A DNA stretch of 45,294 bases from Planctomyces sp. SH-PL62 (GTDB lineage Bacteria; Planctomycetota; Planctomycetia; Planctomycetales; Planctomycetaceae), in assembly GCA_945905295.1 (NCBI GenBank), contig CAMDPX010000031.1, positions 1 to 45,294 on the forward strand, read 5' to 3'. Of this stretch, positions 36,037-45,236 are shown one piece after another. Each line of letters opens with the position of its first letter. Within the stretch, counting starts at the first letter, position 1. A model generated the notes under the pieces. The model was not told the DNA's origin. It made no database searches and saw nothing but the letters and a program-made list of their open reading frames with translations. The position numbers and the translations under genes were made by a program.

Positions 36037-38044
36037 AAATCTCCTCGAACGCTTGAGAGGTGATTGAAATGGGAGATTCAAGATTTGTGTTGATCCCGTT
36101 TCGCCTGAGCACTTCTTGAAACGTGTCCCAAGGAACCGGATGAATTAGTTCGGTGTCGTGGAATCTGATTGCCATGATGTCGGTATCGAGGCTGTGCTTT
36201 GCAGTCTCGAAGACGTCCGACCATTCGTAGACCCCAAGGCGTTTGAATCGCCGAAACAATGTTTTGGGTTTGTCGACGACGACTTCAGCAATTCTGGAAC
36301 ATGCGCGAATTGCCTTTCGGCCTTCAAGGTTTCCTTTGTCACTGACGTACCAGAGAATTCGTCCTGGGGCTTTCACAATTTGCGACCGCGCAGAGCGATA
36401 GTAGGCTGATTCCGGATTGAGGGCGAGGTCAATGTTTGCCCCCCACAACGTCTGTCGAGCCAAGTGTTCGTCGAACAAGTCCTGCGCGAATTCAGGTCGG
36501 ATTGGCACAATGAAATTGGATTGCTGCGAACCACCAACCTTGACCGGCCAGAGAACGTGCTCGATTTCTGACTCGTCCTGCGGCGTCAATGCCAACCTCA
36601 GGCTGGAGGCAAGTTGACCGACTGTGGGTTCACTCAGCCCACATTGTTCAACTCGATTGGCTAACTCGTTTGGCGAATGAATCCCCGTGAAGGCCAGCTT
36701 GAACCAGCCTTCCTCTCCGGCAAGAAAACCGAGGTCGGAACACGCAGACGATTGGACGTCGTTGAGTTTCGGCTCCGTCACGACGATGCCCGCTTTACCT
36801 CGGCGGATCACGTTCTGAATCAATCCGGTAAGAATTGTCCGTGAGAGTGTTCCAGCAAGACGATGGGAACAAACTCGAAACATCGGTAAACGATCAAATG
36901 ACTCGCGAGTATCGACCACATAAACCGCCAATGTTTTGTCGCCCTGGTCAGTGACCTGTTCGCAATCAAAACGGTGTGGGTCAGCCTGAAAGGAATGAAG
37001 CAACGTCTCCAACTCGCGCTTTGTTTCATTCGGACAACGAATCGCATCTAACACATCGTCGTTGGTCGTTCCGACGCGTTGACGCGAGATTTGTCTCGTC
37101 CCTGCGACCAATGCTCGCTGGTATTCTTCTTCTCGTACCAATTCGTCAATGCGTGCGATCAATTCGGCTGGGCGCACGATCGAAAGCCCACAAGCGGTGT
37201 AGACCTCTTCGGCACGATCCAGCAGTGGGCCGTCGCGCGAAACAAAAACCGTGACATCAGCCGCGACTGCGTGAATCAATTGGCGAACATCGGATTCATC
37301 ACGAGCCGACTTTGTGTTTGGAAACAGCGGCTTGATCAAATTCTCGGCTCGCTGATATTCCGTCGGATGAGCAGCGAGACGTGGAAACTCGTTGGAATCC
37401 GAAAAACGCTTCAACCGCAATGCTTCGTCGGCTTGACGATGAAAGTCAACGAGCACTTCTTCCGTGACGCATAGGCGAATTTCATCTTGCAGCCAATCCG
37501 CGCGCAGACCGAGCGACTCGTCATTTCGTCGATCAACGATGTCAATCAAGACGTTTGTGTCAATGACAACGTCGATGGCCGTCGTTGATGCCTTATGCGA
37601 GAACAAAGACGGCTTTCCATAGTCCATCCACCACACCGTCAGCTTGCTGCCACTAACCGCGCGACCTACACACTCTCTTGCAGGGAAAAAACCGAGTTTC
37701 GGCCAAAGATTCGAGACGTCGAAGTCCCTGCGACATTTCAATTCAATTCCGCTTAAGTGGCTTGTGATCTTCACCAACTCGTTGACCAGAAGCCTGGCGA
37801 TTCCTCTGCCGCGCGCCGCCGCCGCTGCGCAGAGGTGAGTTATCTTTGCTTTGCCCTTGGCACTCCGGAACAAGAGATATCCAAGAAGTTGATCCGTTTC
37901 GACGACACCTAGCACATGTCCGAGCCCTGCGTGTTCGTCAAAGGCTCCGTCCGGCATCATGCCAAGAGTGTCGCTATTGACCCTCCAGAGTTTTTTGACT
38001 TCAGCTAGGTAGGGGGACGACGGATCGACTCGAACGATTTCCAT
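36002..38044 (-). CDS. GNAT-PIN multidomain protein
   Basis: This is about 680 residues from the ATG at 38044 (GGAG upstream); the frame is open to 38182. Residues about 1-140 are a GNAT acetyltransferase with acetyl-CoA loop AARGRGIARLLVNELV. Residues about 157-320 are a PIN nuclease: VVIDTNVLIDIVDRRNDES with Asp162, and VFVSRDGPLLDRAEEVY with its second acidic cluster. Residues about 340-500 again look GNAT-like (YVVDTRESF, ARGs near NVIRRGKAGIVVTEP). The C-terminal 180 residues are unassigned. Codon composition is markedly poorer in G+C (27/60 at 36841-36900) than the neighbours, a sign of transfer. An acetyltransferase plus RNase in one chain, coupled to an ASCH protein, suggests RNA modification or a conflict system, by inference. 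Confidence 0.82.
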   Translation of the reverse strand: MEIVRVDPSSPYLAEVKKLWRVNSDTLGMMPDGAFDEHAGLGHVLGVVETDQLLGYLLFRSAKGKAKITHLCAAAAARGRGIARLLVNELVKITSHLSGIELKCRRDFDVSNLWPKLGFFPARECVGRAVSGSKLTVWWMDYGKPSLFSHKASTTAIDVVIDTNVLIDIVDRRNDESLGLRADWLQDEIRLCVTEEVLVDFHRQADEALRLKRFSDSNEFPRLAAHPTEYQRAENLIKPLFPNTKSARDESDVRQLIHAVAADVTVFVSRDGPLLDRAEEVYTACGLSIVRPAELIARIDELVREEEYQRALVAGTRQISRQRVGTTNDDVLDAIRCPNETKRELETLLHSFQADPHRFDCEQVTDQGDKTLAVYVVDTRESFDRLPMFRVCSHRLAGTLSRTILTGLIQNVIRRGKAGIVVTEPKLNDVQSSACSDLGFLAGEEGWFKLAFTGIHSPNELANRVEQCGLSEPTVGQLASSLRLALTPQDESEIEHVLWPVKVGGSQQSNFIVPIRPEFAQDLFDEHLARQTLWGANIDLALNPESAYYRSARSQIVKAPGRILWYVSDKGNLEGRKAIRACSRIAEVVVDKPKTLFRRFKRLGVYEWSDVFETAKHSLDTDIMAIRFHDTELIHPVPWDTFQEVLRRNGINTNLESPISITSQAFEEIYALALNSPALR

Positions 38045-38269
38045 GATGGAATTGGCTCCGTTGTTTCCGAGAACGGCTGATCCTCGGAGTCTACACAACT
38101 CTTGATTGACCGGAGAGCTTCGGTCAGCACTTATCGGAAGCGGCCAAGATGATGGACAAGCACAGATTTGCGATCTCGCCATCCTCCATCAAAGCTTGGT
38201 GTCGAAAGTCGGAGCCTAGTTGTGACTGCGGCTGGCCGAGTTTTTGCGAGTCAGTATCGATTGACACAA

Positions 38270-39190
38270 TCAAAACAGTTGCCGCTGCTGGGGCTGTTTC
38301 TGGGACTGCAATTCTGCGGGCAGTTTCGGAAGCGGCGACAGAGTGGGGACGAGTTCGCTTAGTCGGCGATGGAATCGTTGAGCGAACTCCGCGGCGAAGA
38401 AGTTGTTTGGGGTGTGCGTGAAGACGAAGGGGGACAGGCCGGCTTGGAGCCACTCGGCGACGAGGGGAGTCCAGTCGTCGATCCAGGGTTGGATGAGGTC
38501 CAGGTTGTCGCGGCCGATGAAGCGGAGTAGTGGGTGGCGGCCGGTCACGGTGCGGCGGAACGGGGATTGAGGCTTGCGGCGTTGGGCTTCTGTTTCGGCG
38601 TCGGTGGTGGGTGGGGCGGAGAACAAGGCTCGGCTGTCGAAGAGGACTCGGTCGATGTGCAGGCGGCTCAAGAGTTCGTCGAGTGCGCGTTCGGTGGGGC
38701 CGTTGTCGAAGTAGTCGCGATGACGGACCTCGACGGCGAAGGGCAGTTCGCGCGGGAGGGCTTCGAGATACCGAGCGAGCGGCTCGAATTGGCGGCGATC
38801 GAATGTCGGGCCGAGTTGCAGAAACGAGGGGCCGAGTCGGTGGGACTCGTTCAGGATCGACAGCAGTTCGAGGAATGTGGCAGTCTCGGCTTCGGCGGCG
38901 ATGAGTTGTTTGTCGTGGCTGATCGTGCGTGGGAACTTGAGGCAGAATCGAAAGCCGTCAGCGGTCTCGTTCGCCCAGCGACGCACGGTGTCTCGGCTGG
39001 GGATCGCGTAGAACGTGCTGTTTCCCTCGACCGTGTTAAAGACGGTGCTGTACTGCTTCAAAAAGTCGCGAGGCTTGGCATCCGGCGTGAAGAACGGGCC
39101 AACCCATGCGGGGCAGGCCCAAACCGGGCATCCCAGAAACAACGTCGGGTTGGCAGTCTGCTCGGCATCGAGTGCGGTGTCGTGGCTCAT
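38270..39190 (-). CDS. DUF72 family protein
   Basis: This 306-residue TIM-barrel family protein (YecE-like) has typical blocks LFLGCPVWACPAWVGPFFTP, FNTVEGNSTFYAIPSRDTVR, GFRFCLKFPRTISHDKQL, LGPSFLQLGPTFDRRQFEPL, FAVEVRHRDYF and PFVFTHTPNNFFAAEFAQRF. The biochemical role is not established; it is sometimes suggested to be a hydrolase. The ATG at 39190 gives the family-typical start. It is divergent from the RhuM gene across 128 bp. No operon partner is visible. Confidence 0.95.
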   Translation of the reverse strand: MSHDTALDAEQTANPTLFLGCPVWACPAWVGPFFTPDAKPRDFLKQYSTVFNTVEGNSTFYAIPSRDTVRRWANETADGFRFCLKFPRTISHDKQLIAAEAETATFLELLSILNESHRLGPSFLQLGPTFDRRQFEPLARYLEALPRELPFAVEVRHRDYFDNGPTERALDELLSRLHIDRVLFDSRALFSAPPTTDAETEAQRRKPQSPFRRTVTGRHPLLRFIGRDNLDLIQPWIDDWTPLVAEWLQAGLSPFVFTHTPNNFFAAEFAQRFHRRLSELVPTLSPLPKLPAELQSQKQPQQRQLF

Positions 39191-39318
39191 CGAATGAGTG
39201 TTGCGAATGACGAGAAGCGGCGGAACTCACTCCATCGGAAATCGTTTTGAGCGGCGGTATCTTCCGCGAAGGACCGAAGGGCTGTGACCACCACGACGAG
39301 CGGTCGAGAGATGACACC

Positions 39319-40371
39319 ATGAGCGACCAGAACCAATTCCTGCTCTACACCGCGCCCGGCGGGGTCGTGAAGGTGGACGTGTTCTTGAAGGACGAAACAG
39401 TCTGGCTGACGCAGAAGGGGCTGGCGGAGCTGTTCGGAGTACAGGTGCCGGGCATCAACAAGCACCTGAAGAACATCTTTGAGTCGGGGGAACTGGCTCG
39501 TGAGGCAACTGTTTCCAAAATGGAAATAGTTCGCGCCGAGGGTGATCGCGACGTCGCCCGCGAGGTCGAGTTCTACAACCTCGACGCCATCATTGCCGTC
39601 GGCTACCGAGTCAACAGCTACCAGGCCACGCAGTTCCGCATCTGGGCCACGAAGACGCTGCGGGAGTTCATCATCAAAGGCTTCGTGCTGGATGACGAGC
39701 GGCTGAAGCAGGGGAAACAGGTCTTCGGCAAGGATTACTTTGACGAACTGCTGGAACGCATCCGGGAGATTCGGGCGAGTGAGCGGCGGTTCTATCAGAA
39801 GATCACGGACATCTACGCGCTGTCGGTGGATTACAACGCGGATGCGCCCGTGACCAAAGAGTTCTTTGCCACAGTGCAGAACAAACTGCATTGGGCGATC
39901 ACCGGCCAGACGGCGGCGGAGTTGATCTATGCCTCCGCCGATGCCACGAAAATCTACATGGGCCTGACGACATGGAAGCGTGCGCCGAATGGAAAAATTC
40001 TGAAGTCCGACGTGTCGGTCGCGAAGAACTACCTGAGCGAGGCGCATGTGAAGGAGCTGAACCGGATCGTCTCCGCCTACCTCGATCTGGCGGAGAACCG
40101 GGCCGAGCGGGGCATCCTGATGAAGATGGCCGATTTGGTCACGTTCCTGCACAACTTTCTGGAGCTGTCGAACTATCCGATCCTTCAAGACAAGGGGATG
40201 GTGAGCGCGCTGGAAGCGAAGCTCAAAGCGGAAGGGGAATTCGAGGTCTATCGTCAGCGTCAGGATGTGGAATACGTCTCCGACTTCGACCGCGAGATCA
40301 AGCGGTTGGAAGGAACGCTTCCAGACGCGCCGAGGACACACCGCGATCAAGATGAAACAAACGGACGTTGA
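39319..40371 (+). CDS. RhuM-family protein (virulence RhuM)
   Basis: This is 350 residues from the ATG at 39319. Family blocks are ETVWLTQKGLAELFGV, INKHLKNIFESGEL, FYNLDAIIAVGYRVNSYQAT, FRIWATKTLREFIIKGFVLD and FGKDYFDELLERIREIRASE, followed by TAAELIYASADATKIYMGLT. The N-terminus contains a helix-turn-helix-like Bro/KilA-type DNA-binding region. RhuM genes occur on pathogenicity and defence islands and often near restriction systems; the molecular function is unknown. It is 25 bp upstream of the 2OG oxygenase gene and probably co-transcribed. The minus-strand frame 39187-41316 that covers it is a shadow. Confidence 0.93.
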   Translation: MSDQNQFLLYTAPGGVVKVDVFLKDETVWLTQKGLAELFGVQVPGINKHLKNIFESGELAREATVSKMEIVRAEGDRDVAREVEFYNLDAIIAVGYRVNSYQATQFRIWATKTLREFIIKGFVLDDERLKQGKQVFGKDYFDELLERIREIRASERRFYQKITDIYALSVDYNADAPVTKEFFATVQNKLHWAITGQTAAELIYASADATKIYMGLTTWKRAPNGKILKSDVSVAKNYLSEAHVKELNRIVSAYLDLAENRAERGILMKMADLVTFLHNFLELSNYPILQDKGMVSALEAKLKAEGEFEVYRQRQDVEYVSDFDREIKRLEGTLPDAPRTHRDQDETNGR

Positions 40372-40395
40372 ACAGCAAGACGAGGAATGATTTTC

Positions 40396-42975
40396 ATGGA
40401 TAGCATGGCGACAGAGTTGCTTCAGGTTCTCAACGGGTTGGGAGATTCGGCGGCGTTTTGCGCGACGGGGACCGTTGGGGCTGTGCTGCCGGGGTTGGAA
40501 GTAATTGGGGTTGGTGATGTCGGAGTGCCGGTGTCGGCGGGGGATGCGAAGCGGCTCATCAAGGCGGCGGCACAGGCTCCGTATGGGCGCGGGGAGGAGA
40601 CAGTCGTTGATCCCAAGGTGCGGCGAGTTTGGCAGCTTGAACCGTCGCAGTTCGCGTTGCGGAATGCGGAGTGGAAATCGTGTCTCGCGCTGATCGTGGA
40701 AGATGTGCGGCGCGAGTTTGGGATCGCTCAGAAGGTCGAGGCTCAGCTTTACAAGTTGCTCGTCTATGAGAAGGGAAGTTTCTTCGCGCCCCATCGAGAC
40801 ACTGAAAAGGCGGAGCGGATGTTTGCGACGCTGGTGGTTTGCTTGCCGTCGAAGCATGAAGGTGGGACGTTGATCGTCTCGCATGACGGGAAGACTCGGC
40901 GGATTGATTTCGGCGGCGAGGCGTCTCGATTTCAGATGCAGTACGCGGCGTTCTATGCCGACTGTCAGCACGAGATCACGCCGGTGGTCAGCGGGTATCG
41001 AGTCTGTCTCGTTTACAACTTGGCGATTGCCAAGTCGAAACAGCAGCCCTCCGCGCCAGTCAGCGGCGGGGCAGTGGATTTGGCGGCGACGGCGCTGACG
41101 AACATCTTTGCAGACACGTCTCGCGACAAGATCGCGATTCCGCTCAAGCATCAATACACAGAAGCGGGGTTGGGTGACGTCGAAGCCTTGACCGAGTCCA
41201 ACAACAGCAGCGACCACGACTTCGATGACGACTTCGATGACGACGATGACTGGGACGACGACGAGGACCGTCTGGATGACGAGTCGGATGTCGAATCGAA
41301 ACCGGCTGCGAAGCACACGCCCGCCGCGAAAGAAAAGGGAGGCACAGGCGAGCCGCCTGTGCTACGGCTGAAAGGGGGCGATCAGGCTCGGATGGATGTG
41401 TTGGCGCGAGCGGCCGAGAAGATCGGCTGCCGAGCGTATGTGGCCTTGCTAACGCACTGGCAATCGGGATCAGTCGACTATAGCTCGTTCGATGACGAGT
41501 ACTCTGGGTGGGGGTCGCGTCGCGGTCGACACACGCCCGATGATTCAAGTGCCGAGTTTGAACAGGTCGACGACGAGTCAATGGAACTAAGCCATTGGTT
41601 CGACGCAGCGGGACTCACGGTGCCGTTTCAGTCGTTGAACCTTGAAGACGCTGAGGTCGTCAGCGATGTCGCGGCGAAGGATCGGCCTTATCGGCAAGAG
41701 ATCCACGAAGCGACTGGCAATGCCGGTGCCTCGATGGAGCGCTGGTATCACCAAGCGGTCGTCGTGATCTGGCCGCAGGACCGGTACTTCGGCATCCTTG
41801 CTGGAGCGGGGCCGGTCAACGCCGTGCCTGCGTTGGAAGATTTGGTCAGCCGTACGAAGCAGCCGACTCATGACAAGGAATGCTGCCGGTTCGCGAAGGA
41901 GATCATCACTCGCTGGCAAACGCAGGCGCAGTCCAATTTCGATCCGTGGGCCGCTCGGTCGCGCGCGGGTCAAGGGAGCGAGAAATCGCTGACGACTCGA
42001 CTGTTGAAAGTGCTTCAAGCCATCGGCGACGAGACGCTGGCACTGGCGTTCGTGCGAGACATCCTGCCAACGGCCTGTGACGGAACCGAGGGGCCGGAGC
42101 TGACTCGGCTAGTCGAACAGCTTGGCTGGCGGAAGTTTGCCGAACCGCTGCAAAAGGTCTTCGCGAAGCAGACGCCCAGCGATTACGGCTGCGAGTTGAT
42201 GACACCGGTCGCGTTGTTCGAAGCGTTGTGTTGCCGTGCTCCGAAGCTGACCAAGGAGCGGCTCGCCGTCTGCCGGTCACTTGCGGATGAATTGGAGCAA
42301 GCGATCGAACGCTGGGATCGCCGCACATGGAGTTCCTGGAGCAAAGAACAAGACCATCGCGCCGGCATTGTCGAGCCGGTCGTTCGCGCGTTGGCTGCGA
42401 TCGAAGCCGACGAGTCGCTCGATCGCTTTATTTCGCGAGCAACATCCGACTCAACACATTACGACCTGCACACGGTGTTGATTCCCGCCGTGACGAGTTT
42501 GTTGAGTGACCGCACGTTTCATGACAGTGCGAGAACCTTGATCGGCCAAGCGGCTGCCGCGCGTCTGCATCGACATTGTCTGGCGGAACTACAAACTCGC
42601 ACGGCCGAGCGACCGCAACCTCCTGCCGATTGGTCGCGTGAGACGAAGCTCGACTGCAAATGTGCTGACTGTCGTGAGCTGTCCGAGTTCCTCAAGAACA
42701 AGGACGAACCGGTTCGCCGCTTTGCTCGCCGCAAAGAATTGCGACAACACCTGCACCGTGAAATCGACAAGCATCACTGCGACGTGACTCATGTGACCGA
42801 CCGCCGAGGTTCTCCGCAAACGCTGGTCTGCACGAAGACTCAAGCCAGCTACGAACGTCGTCTGACGCAGTTTGAAACCGACGTGCGACTGCTCGGCGAA
42901 TTGGAACGACTTCCCACGATGACGCCCACTCGAACGGCGGCAACGAAAACTCGCCGAAGCACCAAGAAGACCTGA
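40396..42975 (+). CDS. Large 2OG-Fe(II) oxygenase family protein
   Basis: This is about 859 residues from the ATG at 40396, chosen because GAGGA lies nine bases upstream. Residues about 100-215 are a 2-oxoglutarate/Fe(II) dioxygenase of prolyl-4-hydroxylase type: H133-x-D135 in FFAPHRDTEKAERMFATLVV, distal His192 in DCQHEITPVVSGYRVCLVYN and Arg202 for the 2OG carboxylate. All iron ligands are present. Then comes a run of Asp (SDHDFDDDFDDDDDWDDDED) at about 270-295, an in-frame GC-rich hairpin at 41342-41362 (codes GEPPVLRLKG) and a long helical region to the end. The C-terminus has a Cys-rich CKCADCRELS motif that may bind metal. The substrate is unknown; the length far exceeds the core domain. 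Confidence 0.85.
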   Translation: MDSMATELLQVLNGLGDSAAFCATGTVGAVLPGLEVIGVGDVGVPVSAGDAKRLIKAAAQAPYGRGEETVVDPKVRRVWQLEPSQFALRNAEWKSCLALIVEDVRREFGIAQKVEAQLYKLLVYEKGSFFAPHRDTEKAERMFATLVVCLPSKHEGGTLIVSHDGKTRRIDFGGEASRFQMQYAAFYADCQHEITPVVSGYRVCLVYNLAIAKSKQQPSAPVSGGAVDLAATALTNIFADTSRDKIAIPLKHQYTEAGLGDVEALTESNNSSDHDFDDDFDDDDDWDDDEDRLDDESDVESKPAAKHTPAAKEKGGTGEPPVLRLKGGDQARMDVLARAAEKIGCRAYVALLTHWQSGSVDYSSFDDEYSGWGSRRGRHTPDDSSAEFEQVDDESMELSHWFDAAGLTVPFQSLNLEDAEVVSDVAAKDRPYRQEIHEATGNAGASMERWYHQAVVVIWPQDRYFGILAGAGPVNAVPALEDLVSRTKQPTHDKECCRFAKEIITRWQTQAQSNFDPWAARSRAGQGSEKSLTTRLLKVLQAIGDETLALAFVRDILPTACDGTEGPELTRLVEQLGWRKFAEPLQKVFAKQTPSDYGCELMTPVALFEALCCRAPKLTKERLAVCRSLADELEQAIERWDRRTWSSWSKEQDHRAGIVEPVVRALAAIEADESLDRFISRATSDSTHYDLHTVLIPAVTSLLSDRTFHDSARTLIGQAAAARLHRHCLAELQTRTAERPQPPADWSRETKLDCKCADCRELSEFLKNKDEPVRRFARRKELRQHLHREIDKHHCDVTHVTDRRGSPQTLVCTKTQASYERRLTQFETDVRLLGELERLPTMTPTRTAATKTRRSTKKT
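41342..41362. repeat. Intragenic hairpin in the oxygenase gene
   Basis: GCACAGGCG-AGC-CGCCTGTGC is a perfect 9-bp stem. It belongs to the same word family as the element at 5693-5761 in the kinase gene, in opposite sense. It lies just after the Asp-rich segment. Confidence 0.7.
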
Positions 42976-43045
42976 GAGGCAATCCATCAACCGAGTCTGG
43001 ACTTCAAATTCGCGCCGGTCGCCGAATAATGAAAGGACGCCGCCG

Positions 43046-43477
43046 ATGTCACCCCCAAGAACTTCTCGCAACGACCCCTGTCCTTGCGGCAGCGGCAAAA
43101 AGTACAAGCACTGTTGCTATCGTCAGCACGCCGAGAGCGAAAGCAATTTGGCACCAGGTCAACAGCCGATGCGGTATCCGATTGGCACCGTGGCGATGTA
43201 TGGCCCCGACGACAAACGGCCAACCAAAATCGCCGCAGGGGTCATCCTCCACGAAAAGGCCGAGCCGATCATGGAACGATGGGTGGCCATGGATGTGACG
43301 ACCAACCCGAAAATACAACAAGAGATCAAGGACTTCTTTCTGAGGTACGGCGTCAAAGAAGTCGCCATGAGTGAGGGCAACATGGGTTGCCCGCACGAAG
43401 AAGGCGAGGACTTTCCACTCGGCGAAGACTGCCCGTTCTGCCCCTTCTGGGCCGGCAAGCAAGGGAGCAATTCGTGA
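43046..43477 (+). CDS. SEC-C motif protein
   Basis: This 143-residue protein has a SEC-C zinc-binding motif at the N-terminus, RNDPCPCGSGKKYKHCC (about 8-24), the form found at the end of SecA and in many small proteins. After it comes a compact region and a second cysteine cluster MGCPHEEG...DCPFCPF that could bind another metal. GAAAGGA lies about nine bases before the ATG. It lies 70 bp after the oxygenase gene on the same strand. The function is unknown. Confidence 0.9.
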   Translation: MSPPRTSRNDPCPCGSGKKYKHCCYRQHAESESNLAPGQQPMRYPIGTVAMYGPDDKRPTKIAAGVILHEKAEPIMERWVAMDVTTNPKIQQEIKDFFLRYGVKEVAMSEGNMGCPHEEGEDFPLGEDCPFCPFWAGKQGSNS

Positions 43478-43501
43478 GAGTGAACGTCCCGAATGCCCGC
43501 A

Positions 43502-43616
43502 CGTAGCTCAGTTGCTCCGCAACTGAGATTCCCAATGTGTCACCGATGACCGGACAGCGTGATCTTGGGTGTTGGTTGACGTTGGGAATGCGAGTCGCAG
43601 AGCGGACTCGCCTACG
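43502..43616. repeat. Composite inverted repeat between convergent genes
   Basis: The outer ends CGTAG...ATTCCCAA (43502-43535) and TTGGGAAT...CTACG (43582-43616) are inverted. Each side also forms its own hairpin: CTCAGTTGC/GCAACTGAG on the left and GCGAGTC/GACTCGC on the right. It sits between the convergent SEC-C and EF-hand genes and may end both transcripts. Confidence 0.8.
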
Positions 43617-43617
43617 A

Positions 43618-45213
43618 TCAATCGGGTCGGCTGGCGGTAATCAGGCGTTTGCCGTCGGGGGTCCAGCAGCAGCCGCCGTTGTGACGAGTGGGGTCTTGGC
43701 CTTTGACGAGCGTTGGGGGTTCCTCGTTGTTCGGGTCGAATTCGTAGAGCTGCAATCGGTTTCGTTCTTCGCAGTGCATGCCGATGACAATTCGGTGGCC
43801 TTTCGGATGCCAGGCCGAGTCGGCGATCAGTGACTTCTTGGTGCTCACGCGCGTTTTCAGAGTTGGCTTTGGCTTCGCGGCCCAATCGAGGATCGCGATT
43901 TCTTGAGTGGCGTCCGCCTTATTCCCTTTGACGCAGACTTTGGAGCTGTCGGGCGACCAGGACATGTTCTCCATGATTTTTTGATACGGGCTCTCTTGAG
44001 CGGGGACCAGCACTTCGACTTTTTTCGTTTCGACGTTGTACAAGCTGATGATGGGTGCGGAGAGATCGGTCTGGATGATCCATTTGCCGTCGGGGGACCA
44101 CTGAGCTCCCCAGCCGGGGGCCGCGAACTCGCCGGCTGCGCGACCGGAGTCGTCCCGCGTCACGATCCAAGCACCGCGTTGAGGAGTTCCGCGAGAGATC
44201 GTCAGCCGCTTGCCGTCGGGAGCCCAATTGGGCATGAGTCCGTATTTCTGTTCGCTCGGCTTGCGGTCGACCATGTCCATCAAAAAAAAAACGTTCGTTG
44301 CGGCGACTCCCGTGTAGGAATCGAAGCCGATCGTCTTGCCGTCGGACGACACGGACGGAGAGCCGACGTCTCGCTTCTCCAGTTTGAAGAACGGAGCCCA
44401 GCCGGTCCCGTCCTCATTCAAGACGAACAGCTCGTTAAAGGTTTTGAACTTGAAATAAAACTCATTCACCGAGAGTTGCTTGTCGCCGTTGGTGTCGAGC
44501 CGAGAAAAGTACAACATCCGCAACAGCGGAAACTGCAGTTGATCGAACTTGAACTCGGCGAGTGAGAGTTGGCCGTCGCCGTTGGAATCGGCGAGCAGCG
44601 ACGACCACGGCAAGACCATGTTGGATTGCGGAGTCAGCCGGTATTCCGCGAGCGACAACAGTCCGTCCTGATCGAGATCGAAGCCGGGAAGCGCATGCTC
44701 GGCCAGCCGCTTCTTCCAATCGGGGGTGCCGAGCAGCAGCTCATTCCGATCGAGCCGCGCATCCAAGTCCTTATCCATCGTTCGAAATTCGAGCACGGTG
44801 TCGGTGAACCCGCGCCACGGCAGGCGGCGGAATTCGTCAAACGACAGAGTGCTGTCTTGGTCCAAATCGAGATTCTGAAATTCCTCGGCCGCCTTATCAC
44901 CGGCATACGACCGATCGAGATACTCGATGCGACTGAGCCGATCATTGCGGTCGAGGTCGATGTGCAGCCACAGCGAGTGATTCGCGACATTGCCATTCGG
45001 AAACCGCGTCAGCGATCCGTCACTGCGGCGAATTCCCAACTGAATCTCAACAAACCGCCGAGCCGCCGCGCGAGTGACAAAGCCATTCTGATTCGGGTCC
45101 GCTTCACGTTGGATGTCTCGCAAGGGGTTCGGCCCCATCTGCTGCATGTCCGGTGAGCGCCCATCCGCACCAATCTTGACGCGTCGAGTAAGTTGGCGGG
45201 GTTGTTGATTCAC
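43618..45213 (-). CDS. EF-hand and PD40 beta-propeller protein, no signal peptide
   Basis: This is 531 residues. The N-terminal half has at least four EF-hand calcium loops: DLDQDSTLSFDEF, DLDQDGLLSLAEY, DSNGDGQLSLAEF and DTNGDKQLSVNEF. The C-terminal half has TolB-type blades: PNWAPDGKRLTISRG, AQWSPDGKWIIQTD, MSWSPDSSKVCVKG and CCWTPDGKRLITAS. Proteins of this kind in planctomycetes are usually exported, but this frame begins with GTG at 45213 and has no signal peptide; a stop lies in frame nine codons upstream. Together with the start of a possible transposition gene immediately beyond, this suggests the 5' end was lost. The role may be calcium-dependent binding outside the cell. Confidence 0.87.
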   Translation of the reverse strand: MNQQPRQLTRRVKIGADGRSPDMQQMGPNPLRDIQREADPNQNGFVTRAAARRFVEIQLGIRRSDGSLTRFPNGNVANHSLWLHIDLDRNDRLSRIEYLDRSYAGDKAAEEFQNLDLDQDSTLSFDEFRRLPWRGFTDTVLEFRTMDKDLDARLDRNELLLGTPDWKKRLAEHALPGFDLDQDGLLSLAEYRLTPQSNMVLPWSSLLADSNGDGQLSLAEFKFDQLQFPLLRMLYFSRLDTNGDKQLSVNEFYFKFKTFNELFVLNEDGTGWAPFFKLEKRDVGSPSVSSDGKTIGFDSYTGVAATNVFFLMDMVDRKPSEQKYGLMPNWAPDGKRLTISRGTPQRGAWIVTRDDSGRAAGEFAAPGWGAQWSPDGKWIIQTDLSAPIISLYNVETKKVEVLVPAQESPYQKIMENMSWSPDSSKVCVKGNKADATQEIAILDWAAKPKPTLKTRVSTKKSLIADSAWHPKGHRIVIGMHCEERNRLQLYEFDPNNEEPPTLVKGQDPTRHNGGCCWTPDGKRLITASRPD

Positions 45214-45236
45214 AACCTTTTCAACTTGGAGGCGTC

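Noticed and set aside
41200-41300. Sequence error or frame shift at the Asp-rich run
   Set aside because: The frame continues without break on both sides with normal codon use. Low-complexity acidic tracts occur in real proteins.
39187-41316. 709-codon open frame on the minus strand
   Set aside because: It covers the clear RhuM and oxygenase genes on the other strand, and its translation is Arg/Leu/Val-rich with no recognisable motif. It is a codon-bias shadow.
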